Shown one piece after another: positions 26,871-35,901 of a stretch of DNA of 64,000 nucleotides (positions within the stretch are counted from its first letter, which is position 1; each line of letters begins with the position of its first letter). The stretch spans positions 62,001 through 126,000 of the forward strand of contig JAEUWH010000026.1 in NCBI GenBank assembly GCA_016785955.1. The letters run 5' to 3'. This DNA is from Pseudobdellovibrionaceae bacterium. GTDB taxonomy: Bacteria; Bdellovibrionota; Bdellovibrionia; Bdellovibrionales; Bdellovibrionaceae. Both the position numbers and the translations under genes were made by a program. Below the pieces are notes generated by a model. That model did not search any database, had not been told where the DNA came from, and was given only the letters and a program-made list of their open reading frames with translations.

Positions 26871-27478
26871 TCTAACTCTCCGCTCACGGCATGAACAATT
26901 TCATTTTCATCGTCCTCGTTAGGCCATTGGTTACGCCAGTATACCCCAAATGTTCGAATCATCGAGCCGACCGATTCGCTGAGATTCTTGCCATTAAATG
27001 CGCTTCTAAACTGTTCAGTATAATCGGCGATTTCTTTTTCAGAAATTTTTTCTTTTACGCCTTTATCACAAAATAAAACACACATGTTTTCAAAGTGAGA
27101 ATAAACAATCAAAAGGCCGGAACGTCGGCGCGTATTAAAAATGCCCAGGTCAAAAAACTCCCGGGCCGCCAATTCCCTGAGTTTTCTGTTTTTAAATTTT
27201 GCCGGAACCAGGTACTTTAGCAATTCCAAACGCATCAAAAACAAGTAACTAAGCCCGATAATTAAAAAAGACTCGATCACCAGAGACAGAAAAACAAATG
27301 AGTCATCCAGCATGACGGTCACTACCCAAAACGTCTGAACTAAAAACAATGTATAAAACCAAAAAAAATCAAAATAAGACGCACTCGATCGTTTGACTAA
27401 AACGACCAATTCAACCTGAGTTTTAGCTTCGAATTCTTCCACACAACGGGCGATAATTTGTTTAGGGCTCATATTCAT
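26867..27478 (-). CDS. TPM/YgcG-like membrane protein
   Basis: A 203-residue protein with an N-terminal part containing VELVVLVKRSSASYFDF, two central transmembrane helices, and a C-terminal part (AAREFFDLGIFNTRRRSGLLIVYS...CDKGV) that matches the TPM (TLP18.3/Psb32/MOLO-1) domain, here split around the membrane helices. The family is linked to membrane or photosystem repair and to uncharacterised bacterial envelope processes. It overlaps aroC (ATGA) and the Tim44-like gene (GTGA), so it is tightly coupled in the operon and probably acts with the Tim44-like protein. Confidence 0.7.
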   Translation of the reverse strand: MNMSPKQIIARCVEEFEAKTQVELVVLVKRSSASYFDFFWFYTLFLVQTFWVVTVMLDDSFVFLSLVIESFLIIGLSYLFLMRLELLKYLVPAKFKNRKLRELAAREFFDLGIFNTRRRSGLLIVYSHFENMCVLFCDKGVKEKISEKEIADYTEQFRSAFNGKNLSESVGSMIRTFGVYWRNQWPNEDDENEIVHAVSGELE

Positions 27479-28500
27479 ATTCTAAACTTATCAGTTTGTG
27501 ACCACAACCAATGATCCATCAAAACAAACGACGCCATGGCTTCCAGCACCGGAATCGCTCGGGGAACGATGCATGGATCATGACGCCCTTTCTTTGCAAC
27601 GTCCAGAATTGATGAGGTCGGTTTAAAATAAACTCGAAATCGGATGACATCACCCGTGGAAATTCCACCTTGAATTCCCCCATACTGAGTGACCTTCGTT
27701 GTTGCATGAAATTCTGTGCCCGCCACACATAGACTGGGAATACCTTCGCCAAAATCGACCCCCAATGTGGCCCCTAGACTCATGGCCGCCGTGGCTAGAT
27801 CGGATTTCAATTTATGAAACACCGGCTGCCCAAGTGAGGACAAAGGACTGCGAATTTCTATTTCTGCAATACCGCCATAAGACTCACCATTCGTTTTTGC
27901 ATTCTGCAGTTTTTCCGCAATGAACTGACTGTCTTGGATTGGAAACCGAGCAGGAAATTGATCTATTTCCGCCCGTGACGACGTTCGCGCTAGATCCATA
28001 TCACAAGGCCACTCGCCAATTTGACTAACCCAACCCACCACCTGCATTTGGGGCGCTATTTTGTTCAGGGCTTGCTCACAAATGGCTCCCGCAATGACAC
28101 GTGATAAAGTTTCACGCCCTGACGATCGACCGCCACCGCGATGATCAATATGACCAAACTTATTTTTCCAAGCCTGCTCGGCATGACCATGCCGAGGCTG
28201 GTTTTTTATATTTTCATAATCACCGCTGCGCGCATTTTGATTATAAACGAAACCACATATCGGCGTTCCTAATGTTTTTCCTTCAAAAATACCACTGACA
28301 ATTTCCAGTTGATCTGGTTCTGCCCGTTGAGATACCCACGCGGACGTACCCGGTTTACGCCGATCTAAAAATTTTTGTAGTGCAGAAAAATCAATCGGTA
28401 ATCCGGCGGGAACACCGTCTATTAATACACCAATTGCACGCCCATGACTTTCACCAAAGGTGTGCATAACCAGCCGACTTCCAAAACTATTTGCGCTCAT
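27475..28500 (-). CDS. aroC: Chorismate synthase
   Basis: FMN-dependent enzyme (341 residues) that converts EPSP to chorismate, the last shikimate step. Signatures: HTFGESHG near the N-terminus, GVPAGLPID, RRKPGTS, FGHIDHRGGGRSSGRETLSRV, GGIQGGISTGD and the C-terminal RHDPCIVPRAIPVLEAM. The ATG at 28500 is chosen over the adjacent TTG at 28503. It overlaps the aroK-D-E fusion by 14 bases. Confidence 0.96.
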   Translation of the reverse strand: MSANSFGSRLVMHTFGESHGRAIGVLIDGVPAGLPIDFSALQKFLDRRKPGTSAWVSQRAEPDQLEIVSGIFEGKTLGTPICGFVYNQNARSGDYENIKNQPRHGHAEQAWKNKFGHIDHRGGGRSSGRETLSRVIAGAICEQALNKIAPQMQVVGWVSQIGEWPCDMDLARTSSRAEIDQFPARFPIQDSQFIAEKLQNAKTNGESYGGIAEIEIRSPLSSLGQPVFHKLKSDLATAAMSLGATLGVDFGEGIPSLCVAGTEFHATTKVTQYGGIQGGISTGDVIRFRVYFKPTSSILDVAKKGRHDPCIVPRAIPVLEAMASFVLMDHWLWSQTDKFRI

Positions 28501-30346
28501 CAAATTGACTCCAAAAAATTTGCTGCCCGCGACCTTGTTCCTTAAACATCTCTAAACCTGAAAAATAGGTTAATCTATTTTGCTTAGCGAGTTCTAAACC
28601 CATCGAGCTTTCAACATAGCCTAAATCGAAAACGACACCAATAGAACAGTTTTTTGGAGTTTGAGTCAGCAAACTGCGTGGCGCAGCCCAAATTAATATA
28701 TCAATGTTTTTAAGCGATGCAGGCAACTGGCCATTTCGCGACGCCACCAAATGAACGTGTGGAATTTCGCCTTTTACCGCCGCCACGACGCCACCGCCCC
28801 CCCAAAGCACAATGGTCAATTTTTCCAGATTTCTTTTAAAAACGTCGGTCGCAATTTGTTCTAGAGTTTTCTTCAGACCTAATGAATCCGTATTAGTTAC
28901 TTCCACCGCATGTTGATTGCCGAACCAAATCGTATTCACCGATTTAATTTTACCGGCGTCCCCCAATCGCTTCTTATATTTCCGATAGGTTGCTTCTTTA
29001 AACGGAGAGGTTACGGACGCATACCGAAGACCAAGCTCCTCCAGAAACTCCATGGCCTCATCAAAATCCTTTTCTTCTATTCTAATTTTGAAATAGGGCA
29101 TGGTTCGCTTTTTCATATACTCATAATGGAAGACAGGTGAATAACTGTGATAAATGGGATTGCCGATGACCGCCGCAAATTCATCAAAATTTTCATTGTA
29201 CAGTCCGACATCCAAAAGAGTCGGTTGATCTTTGATCGATGAAAACCCGTCGCTGACAAAGTTCAACACTTGCTTTGAAAGCATAAATTGACGAAACCAT
29301 TGCCAATCACCAGCACGACTGTCTTCCGGACTACGTGGAAAAATCAATCGCCCCGAGGGATTTTTCAAAAACCAACTATACAGCAGTTTAAGTTCTTTAA
29401 AAGATTTCACAACGGGCGAACACTTAACCATCGCTTTTGTTTTGTTTTTTACTAAAGCATCCAGTGTTTTAATGTTGTCTACGGTGGATTCAATATGACA
29501 AGACAAGATCAACTTTTTACGGATCGACGTCGAAAAATCTTTTAGAAATATATCTAAAATCTGTGTCAGTTCAGCGTCAATATCAATGGCATAAAATATC
29601 GGAAACAAATCTCGAAGGTCTTGCAAATCATGTAGATTATCTTTCCGAAAAGACAACAAAAGCTTGGATTTATTTTTAAAAATCTCAACTAGTCTGATAA
29701 TTTCCTTGGCTGAAAAAAAATCTGTACGTAACTCAAGAGTCTCGTAGGCCATGCAGGAACTAACATTGCGGGAATTCAGCGTAAGAACCCCTTTTCTCTT
29801 TTTAGTCGTTCTGAAAAGAAACTCCTTAAAAAGATTTTTTTCCTGAATTAAAATTCCTTTCTTAGACAACAATTTCTTATCAATCGTGACCAAGCCTTCT
29901 GGCATATCATATATGAAATCGGCCTTTTCAAAATATTTTCTATTTCTCTTTTCAAAACGAGATAAATAATCGTCGAGGGGACTCAGACGGGGATCTAACT
30001 GAGGACGGTCTAAAAAAATACGCCCGTCAACATCGGTGACCCGACGAACCCAGACGCAAACGGCATCTTCTGGTAAAGTCTCCAGGTTAAAGCCCGCACC
30101 CAGTGATATAACCACATTTTTTTGATTTAAAATCTCGTTCGCCATCTCGATTTCTTTAGTGCGAAAATACTCTTCACCAAAAGTTTCGAAAATTTTATAA
30201 ATAGGTTTGGAAAGCTTCTCTGCAATTTTTGTATCCAAATCAAAATATTGAAACTGAGGAAAATACAGACGAAGCCGTTCTAACAGCTGCGTTTTTCCCA
30301 CCCCACGATGGCCAATCAAAACAATTTTGGCACCTATGCTAATCAT
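28487..30346 (-). CDS. Trifunctional shikimate kinase / 3-dehydroquinate dehydratase / shikimate dehydrogenase
   Basis: A 619-residue fusion catalysing three shikimate steps. Residues 1-165 are shikimate kinase with P-loop GHRGVGKT (12-19), DLDTKI, SLGAGF and RPQLDPR. Residues about 185-375 are type I dehydroquinase: LELRTDFFS, with catalytic His284 (SCHIES) and Schiff-base Lys308 (MVKCSPVVKSFKEL). Residues about 385-619 are shikimate dehydrogenase: GNPIYHSYSP with the SxS shikimate site, catalytic Lys450 in VTSPFKE, VNTI, NTDSLG (485-490) and the nucleotide-binding LWGGGGVVAA. The order kinase-dehydratase-dehydrogenase equals the C-terminal half of eukaryotic AROM. It overlaps aroA by 8 bases and aroC by 14. 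All key catalytic residues I can place are present. Confidence 0.92.
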   Translation of the reverse strand: MISIGAKIVLIGHRGVGKTQLLERLRLYFPQFQYFDLDTKIAEKLSKPIYKIFETFGEEYFRTKEIEMANEILNQKNVVISLGAGFNLETLPEDAVCVWVRRVTDVDGRIFLDRPQLDPRLSPLDDYLSRFEKRNRKYFEKADFIYDMPEGLVTIDKKLLSKKGILIQEKNLFKEFLFRTTKKRKGVLTLNSRNVSSCMAYETLELRTDFFSAKEIIRLVEIFKNKSKLLLSFRKDNLHDLQDLRDLFPIFYAIDIDAELTQILDIFLKDFSTSIRKKLILSCHIESTVDNIKTLDALVKNKTKAMVKCSPVVKSFKELKLLYSWFLKNPSGRLIFPRSPEDSRAGDWQWFRQFMLSKQVLNFVSDGFSSIKDQPTLLDVGLYNENFDEFAAVIGNPIYHSYSPVFHYEYMKKRTMPYFKIRIEEKDFDEAMEFLEELGLRYASVTSPFKEATYRKYKKRLGDAGKIKSVNTIWFGNQHAVEVTNTDSLGLKKTLEQIATDVFKRNLEKLTIVLWGGGGVVAAVKGEIPHVHLVASRNGQLPASLKNIDILIWAAPRSLLTQTPKNCSIGVVFDLGYVESSMGLELAKQNRLTYFSGLEMFKEQGRGQQIFWSQFDERK

Positions 30347-31544
30347 GCTGTAAACCTAGAATAGTCCAAAACTGCGGAAAGCTTTTCTTCACAACATCTA
30401 TGTCCGTCAATGTTACTCGAAATCCACCAAAAGCAAATACGGCAGCTGCAAATGCCATTCGATGGTCATGAGCAGGATCAAAAACAAAACTTTTTTTCTG
30501 GGGACATGCTTGCCCATGCACAATCATACCATCTGACAACGGCCAAGCGGCAATTCCCGCCAGGGTCAACAACTCGTATGTTTTTAAAATACGGTTAGAC
30601 TCTTTACTTACCAAATGAGGAGCACCAAATATTTTATGTTCTCCGGGGCAAAAACTTAGCCAAGCGCACAGCACGGGAAACAAATCAGGACAATTTTTGA
30701 TGTCTATCTGTACAGGCCGTACATGTGTTTGTTTCGATAAACTGAATTCCTCATTGTGAAGTGTAAATTCAATGCCTTCAGACCTGAAAAAATCTAAAAA
30801 AGCAAAATCTGGTTGTCCCAGCTGATTGACAAGCGGATTTATTTTCAGCTTTCCATACAACAACGCAAAACAAGCCAACGTGAAAACTGAACTGGCATCA
30901 ACTTCTGATTTCAGTCGGGGCATCGAAAGTTTTTGTCCGGACTCAATCACCCTCTGCCTAGGATGCTCGTGCAACTGCATTCCGGCATTTCTACATACCC
31001 TTTCGGTCAGCTCCAAAAATGACGCCGAGGCCAGTTCTCCTTCCAGAAATACCGTCAGTGAATGATGTAAATCCCAAGAATTTAAAATAATAGCCGAAGC
31101 AAATTGGCTGCTGACATCGGACTTCACCCTAACCTCGCGAACTCCTTGCCAACCCTGAACATGCACTTTGATTCGCTGATCATCCAAAGGGGTTATCGTC
31201 GTACCCAATTGCTCTAAAGTTTTATACAGATCTTCGTGCGGTCGTTTCAAAAGAGCCGGATGCGCGCGCACAACATAAGCCCCCGGTCTGCGACTTAACC
31301 GCGCCAGAAAAAACCGCAGCGAAGTTCCCCCCGCTCCCAAATCAAAATTTGTTTTATTCTCTTCCAAATTCTGTAAAGCTTGGCGCAAATAAACAACATC
31401 CTCTGCCTGCGAATGAAAATGAACCTCAGCGGAGGGAAAATAGGATTGTACAATCAACAAGCGATTAACAATGGATTTAGAATCATCCAAAGATCCTGAA
31501 AAATCGAATCGTTCGCTTTTAAACTTCAACAAACGCGAAGCCAC
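30339..31544 (-). CDS. aroA: EPSP synthase (3-phosphoshikimate 1-carboxyvinyltransferase)
   Basis: Enzyme (about 401 residues) that joins PEP to shikimate-3-phosphate. The N-terminal GSLDDSKSIVNRLL corresponds to the PGDKSIS-R motif. Others: LGAGGTSLRFFLA (the GNAGT-type loop), KRPHEDL, VSSQFASAIILNSW, SEVDASSVFTLACFAL and the C-terminal DHRMAFAAAVFA. No ATG is available. GTG at 31544, TTG at 31556, 31532 or 31529 are the options, all inside aroB and none with a good ribosome site. Translation probably depends on coupling to aroB. The sequence is divergent but complete. Confidence 0.92.
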   Translation of the reverse strand: MASRLLKFKSERFDFSGSLDDSKSIVNRLLIVQSYFPSAEVHFHSQAEDVVYLRQALQNLEENKTNFDLGAGGTSLRFFLARLSRRPGAYVVRAHPALLKRPHEDLYKTLEQLGTTITPLDDQRIKVHVQGWQGVREVRVKSDVSSQFASAIILNSWDLHHSLTVFLEGELASASFLELTERVCRNAGMQLHEHPRQRVIESGQKLSMPRLKSEVDASSVFTLACFALLYGKLKINPLVNQLGQPDFAFLDFFRSEGIEFTLHNEEFSLSKQTHVRPVQIDIKNCPDLFPVLCAWLSFCPGEHKIFGAPHLVSKESNRILKTYELLTLAGIAAWPLSDGMIVHGQACPQKKSFVFDPAHDHRMAFAAAVFAFGGFRVTLTDIDVVKKSFPQFWTILGLQHD

Positions 31545-32613
31545 GACTTTGCCCAATCAGCTTTGCCTGTCGCTGGTATTCAGCGCAGATGTCTTCTACC
31601 GTAACAGATTCAATTTTTAACTTTCCGGGTTTATAAGGAAATATATACCGAACATGCTGATTTTCTTTTTTCTTGTCGGCGGCTAATGACGATTTTAAAA
31701 CCTGAGACGAAATGGAAAACAAACTTTCATGATAAAAAAGCCCCAGCACTCCCCGAACTATTTCCGACGAGAAAAAAGTCTGAAGATCTTTATTCACTGG
31801 ATAACCCAAGTTTGCCGCCCATAAAAAATCAAAATACATTCCCAGTATGACCGTAATTCCGTGGTGAATACCCAGCTGCGCTTCCCACACGTGAGCCATG
31901 GTATGTCCAAAATTTAAAAGATAACGAATACCCTTCGTCTCAAACGGATCTTTTTTGACGATGTGGTATTTAGCTTCAATGGCTTGTGGTAAATAAGAAA
32001 ACAAGTCTAAACTAGACAGCTTTTCTTTACAAATGCGTTTATAAAAACCGGGCGAATTTAAATAAGCGATTTTAATCAATTCACCAAAACCTTCGACCGT
32101 TCGATCCGGTGGCTGCTGATCCAAAAGCTCGCGAACAAGAATAACCTTTTCTGCAGTGTACACTGTGCCAATCTGGTTTTTAATTTTTCTAAAATTAATT
32201 CCGTTTTTACCTCCATGTGTACTGTCGATAGCCGACAGCCATGTCGAAGGTACCATAATCAAAGAAAGACCCCGCTTCACTATATGAGCCAGGAAACCAC
32301 CAAAATCACCCAGTGTTCCACCACCCACCACGACCACTTTAGTTTTCTTGCTCAACTCAAATTTTCTGCTATTGAAAATTCTGTTCAGAGTATTCGTGAG
32401 CACCGGTAAAGATTTTGTCGATTCGGATCCCTTTAGATAAATCACCAGCGAATTTAAATTTTTAAAAGACGCGATGTTTTTCTTTAGTTTTTGATCGACC
32501 AAAATAATGTTTGGTTCCGCCATGAAGGCTGCCAAAACGTGCAACGACTCTTCAAATACCACCTCGGTCTGCTGATGAATGGTCTGCGCGTAGACTTTAC
32601 TTCTTTTCTTCAC
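31519..32613 (-). CDS. aroB: 3-dehydroquinate synthase
   Basis: NAD- and zinc-dependent enzyme (364 residues) that cyclises DAHP to 3-dehydroquinate. Motifs: VVVVGGGTLGDFGGFLA, RGLSLIMVPSTWLSAIDSTHGGKNGIN, EGFGELIKIAYL and the metal-binding LLNFGHTMAHVWEA. The second zinc histidine is likely in GIHHGITV. It overlaps the preceding small exported protein by 17 bases and extends 26 bases or more into aroA. It supplies the pathway together with aroF near 19 kb. Confidence 0.95.
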   Translation of the reverse strand: MKKRSKVYAQTIHQQTEVVFEESLHVLAAFMAEPNIILVDQKLKKNIASFKNLNSLVIYLKGSESTKSLPVLTNTLNRIFNSRKFELSKKTKVVVVGGGTLGDFGGFLAHIVKRGLSLIMVPSTWLSAIDSTHGGKNGINFRKIKNQIGTVYTAEKVILVRELLDQQPPDRTVEGFGELIKIAYLNSPGFYKRICKEKLSSLDLFSYLPQAIEAKYHIVKKDPFETKGIRYLLNFGHTMAHVWEAQLGIHHGITVILGMYFDFLWAANLGYPVNKDLQTFFSSEIVRGVLGLFYHESLFSISSQVLKSSLAADKKKENQHVRYIFPYKPGKLKIESVTVEDICAEYQRQAKLIGQSRGFAFVEV

Positions 32614-33046
32614 TTTGGAATTCTTGCTTTGCTTTCTTAAATGATTCTTTCAACGTCCCCATGCTTTCCTGGAAACCCGCCTTAATTTGATCCCAAGCTT
32701 TGCCGCTGGAGTTTTGCAGGCTTTTAAACTCAACTTTAAGTTCAGATTTTCGCTTTTCTAAAAATTCAATTTGATCGTTAATTTGTTTTTTTGATTCATC
32801 CGTCGCCGTGGCTTTGGCTTTTTTCGCTTTGCTTTTAATATCCGCAATTTCCTGATCTAACGCTTTAAGCTGGTCTTTAAACTCTTTTTGAATTTTTTCT
32901 TTTTGCTCTTTCGAGAACTCAGAAACGTCTTCAACCGTTTTGTCGACCTTTTTACCAATTTTCTCGCCGGCACCTTCGTTGGCCAAAGCAAACGACGATG
33001 CGCAGATAGAGGCACAGATAACTATGAAAAGAAACACTTTAGACAT
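32597..33046 (-). CDS. Small exported coiled-coil protein, first gene of the aro operon
   Basis: A 149-residue protein with a signal peptide (ends FALA-NE) and an otherwise uniform Lys/Glu/Ala/Gln-rich helical sequence, likely a long coiled coil. Lys and Glu alternate with hydrophobics in heptad fashion. AAGGGGG precedes the ATG. No enzyme motif is visible. Its 3' end overlaps aroB by 17 bases, so it is co-translated with the shikimate genes although its role is obscure. It resembles generic stress-related coiled-coil periplasmic proteins only in composition. Confidence 0.78.
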   Translation of the reverse strand: MSKVFLFIVICASICASSFALANEGAGEKIGKKVDKTVEDVSEFSKEQKEKIQKEFKDQLKALDQEIADIKSKAKKAKATATDESKKQINDQIEFLEKRKSELKVEFKSLQNSSGKAWDQIKAGFQESMGTLKESFKKAKQEFQSEEKK

Positions 33047-33098
33047 TGATCCCCCTTAAATTCTTAAAAGAGATCATAAAACAGAATAACGACTTGGT

Positions 33099-34766
33099 CT
33101 ACCGAGCAATTCGGCGCAAACCGCCAAATTCCTTTTGAATATCATCCAAATTCGCTTTATTGCTCGCACGCAAATCCCCCGTATACAATTTCCAAGTCAC
33201 GAATTTGAATTTTTTCTCGATATCATCATTTGTTCCCAAAATAGGTGCATTCAATTGTTTCACAAATTCGAGGCTGATGACTTGGGCCGATAATGCTTCG
33301 ATAAATAATTTTTTATGTATCTCACTAATCGCTTTATCTGAAGATTTTATCTTTGATAGCGCCGGGTTATGTCCGCCCTTTATCGATAATAAAAAGTAAG
33401 ACTTTTTCTGAGGAACATATTTCAAATGGTTCAAGGCGCCTTCGGCGATCGTCGCCCCATCATGAGAACCTTGAAAGTAATATACGGGCGTATTGATAGG
33501 ATATTTGCGCTCGTCATAGATATCTTCCATCTGGCGAGTGATTCCTTGCTCTTCACAATCCGCCGCCCATTTTTTTTTCAGCCTGGTCTCCTCTTCATAA
33601 AAACCACGCGTACGAGAATAATTGAGATCAAATTTATCTTTAGAAAAACCACCCAGTTCTTTGCAGTAAAATCGAATCAATACGTTTTCATCCACCGCCC
33701 CTGGATGTTGCGGAGTTTTGTACGGATTCTCGTATTCAAAGATGCGCTTCAATGCGCGTTGGAATGCGCCCTCGTCAATCCCACCGGCCACAGGGAATAA
33801 TTGTTTAAAATAAACATCACGAACTGTTCTGTAGCCGCCGTCACTGTATCCCGCCGTGCCTAAGAGATACATGACAACAAATCGTTTCTCTTCATCTGAG
33901 CCCATCAGAACACGGTCGAAAGAGTTTTTCTGTTCAGAATTCAAACTGTCTAATATCAAATTATATTTTTCTACGGGACGTGTGTAACGGGCAAGGTTCT
34001 CAACTTGACCAACAACGCCCTCGAGTACGATTGCCTTAACATGATTTTTAAATTTACTTCCGTAAATTGTGGCCGGCACCGTTCCATAGCTGATCCCATA
34101 TACCGATATCATATCAACGCCATAGGCTTTGCGAACCTCATCGATATCATTTGTCGTGTACTGGGAAGAATACAAACCGGGATCCATGTACTCATCCCAT
34201 GTGTTCGGAGCAGAACATCCCACCCCTCGTTGATCAAAATGAATTTCATTAAACTCGTCTTCGATAACGCCACTGAATGAATGAGTATTCTGTCCCGGAC
34301 CACCATCAACAAAAATATAAGTAGGCAATGATGGATTGAATGCTTTTTTCGTATATGCATAGATTTGAATCGTTTTTGAACTCTCCGAGTAATTATAAGG
34401 AACGTCGATCCATTTACCGATTTCAACCGTTTTAGAATCACCCGTGTTTACGAATTTTTGGCAGAACTGCTGCCCGTTCATGTAATTTTCTTTAGTCACC
34501 TTGCGAATAATGGGGACATCGACAGTCATCGTCTCTTGGACCGTGGCAAATCCGCCGCCCACATCATTACATCCCACCAATAGTAAACTCACCACGGAAA
34601 ATCCAAATAACTTGGCCACTATGGCCACTACGGATTTACGAGACCATACGCTACTCTTTCCCAACCTGTTTTTATCAGCCCGTGCGTCCTTGCCTGTGTC
34701 CTTAGCAACCGATGCGTAACTAACCCACGATATTTTTAGGCCCCATGACGTTTTCAAATCGCTCAC
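33099..34766 (-). CDS. Lipoprotein alpha/beta hydrolase, tripeptidyl-aminopeptidase-like
   Basis: Envelope serine hydrolase of 555 residues. The start is a GTG at 34766 with GGGGAG five bases upstream. An unusually long basic N-terminus of 44 residues precedes the hydrophobic stretch and a lipobox (LLVGC, Cys66). The hydrolase part shows VDGGPGQNTHS, FDQRGVGCS, the nucleophile elbow YGISYGT, and a TAP-like C-terminal part with YFQGSHDGATI (acid) and IKGGHNPALS (histidine). Such enzymes usually cleave N-terminal peptides. The 52 bases to the aro operon are the only space for that operon's own promoter. Confidence 0.85.
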   Translation of the reverse strand: MSDLKTSWGLKISWVSYASVAKDTGKDARADKNRLGKSSVWSRKSVVAIVAKLFGFSVVSLLLVGCNDVGGGFATVQETMTVDVPIIRKVTKENYMNGQQFCQKFVNTGDSKTVEIGKWIDVPYNYSESSKTIQIYAYTKKAFNPSLPTYIFVDGGPGQNTHSFSGVIEDEFNEIHFDQRGVGCSAPNTWDEYMDPGLYSSQYTTNDIDEVRKAYGVDMISVYGISYGTVPATIYGSKFKNHVKAIVLEGVVGQVENLARYTRPVEKYNLILDSLNSEQKNSFDRVLMGSDEEKRFVVMYLLGTAGYSDGGYRTVRDVYFKQLFPVAGGIDEGAFQRALKRIFEYENPYKTPQHPGAVDENVLIRFYCKELGGFSKDKFDLNYSRTRGFYEEETRLKKKWAADCEEQGITRQMEDIYDERKYPINTPVYYFQGSHDGATIAEGALNHLKYVPQKKSYFLLSIKGGHNPALSKIKSSDKAISEIHKKLFIEALSAQVISLEFVKQLNAPILGTNDDIEKKFKFVTWKLYTGDLRASNKANLDDIQKEFGGLRRIAR

Positions 34767-34973
34767 AAAAACTCCCCAGTTTCATGTCCCCGTACCAGTT
34801 GATTCTAATTTTTTTCTCATTTTAGAATCTGCCGGGACGATAACTGAAAGTGACAAATCTCGCATGTGAATAAAAAATTTTAGTAATAATTCAAAGACTG
34901 TACTTTTTTTTGACACGAAAAAACATATCTAGAGCGAGTTTAATTAAGCTGAAAATTTTTCAAGTTGGCACAA

Positions 34974-35891
34974 CTACAAAATTGGCTGAGGTCTTAACAG
35001 TCCCACGTTACCTACTTTAGACGGCAGATCTTTACCCATTTGCTGTTTCAACCATGGTGCAATCGCAAGAATTTTCTTTAAATCAATTCCTGTCTTAACA
35101 CCCATTTTTTGAAACATATACAGCACGTCTTCTGTCGCCACATTTCCCGTAGCCGCCGGCGCATAAGGACATCCCCCTAAGCCACCGATACTGGAATCGA
35201 ATATGTAGATCCCTTCATTATAGGCCGCCAAAATATTGGCCAGCGCCTGTCCGCGCGTATCATGAAAGTGGCCAGCCAAAGCCTTGGTTGGGATTTTCTT
35301 TTTTAACTTTCTAAAAATTGATTGCACTTGACCCACGTGAGCGACGCCAATCGTATCCCCGACAGACACCTCAAAGGCACCCATCTTGTATAAACGGTAG
35401 GCCATATCCACAACGACTTTCTCGGATACATCCCCTTCAAAAGGACACCCAAAACACATGCTTAAATAGCCACGCACTTTAATTTTATTTTTTTTCGCCA
35501 AGGCAAATACAGGTTTAAAACGCTCGAAACTTTCTTCGATGGAACAGTTAATATTTCGTTGCGAAAACGATTCACTGCAGCCTGCGAACACGGCCACTTC
35601 GGAAGGTTTATACTTCAGCGCCTCCAGCATTCCCCGTTCGTTCGGAACCAATACCGAGTAATGCGCCTTTTTGTTCCAATTATAAAGCTGTGTAAGAACC
35701 TCGTCGGTCCCCTGCATCTGTGGAATTTTATCATAGCGAACAAATGCACCCGTTTCAATTCTTTGCACCCCGGCCGATATCAACCGCTTACCCAATTCAA
35801 CCTTTTGAGCGACACTCAAAATTACTTTTTCATTTTGCAAGCCATCCCGTAGTCCGACTTCAACAAGTTTAATGTTTTTGGATAAAGCCAC
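34974..35891 (-). CDS. Hydroxymethylglutaryl-CoA lyase
   Basis: Enzyme (305 residues) that cleaves HMG-CoA to acetyl-CoA and acetoacetate, the last step of leucine degradation. Motifs: LVEVGLRDGLQNEK (metal and catalytic), VFAGCSESFSQRNINCS, CFGCPFEGDVS, VSVGDTIGVAH, LAGHFHDTRGQALANI and GGLGGCPYAPAATGNVATEDVLYM with the active-site cysteine. The frame extends to 35993, but GTG at 35891 with AGGGGA upstream matches the homologous start. It follows the biotin carrier gene by 10 bases. The 207 bases downstream toward 34767 hold only AT-rich sequence and the promoter region for the hydrolase at 34766. Confidence 0.94.
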   Translation of the reverse strand: MALSKNIKLVEVGLRDGLQNEKVILSVAQKVELGKRLISAGVQRIETGAFVRYDKIPQMQGTDEVLTQLYNWNKKAHYSVLVPNERGMLEALKYKPSEVAVFAGCSESFSQRNINCSIEESFERFKPVFALAKKNKIKVRGYLSMCFGCPFEGDVSEKVVVDMAYRLYKMGAFEVSVGDTIGVAHVGQVQSIFRKLKKKIPTKALAGHFHDTRGQALANILAAYNEGIYIFDSSIGGLGGCPYAPAATGNVATEDVLYMFQKMGVKTGIDLKKILAIAPWLKQQMGKDLPSKVGNVGLLRPQPIL

Positions 35892-35901
35892 TGCTATTCC
35901 C

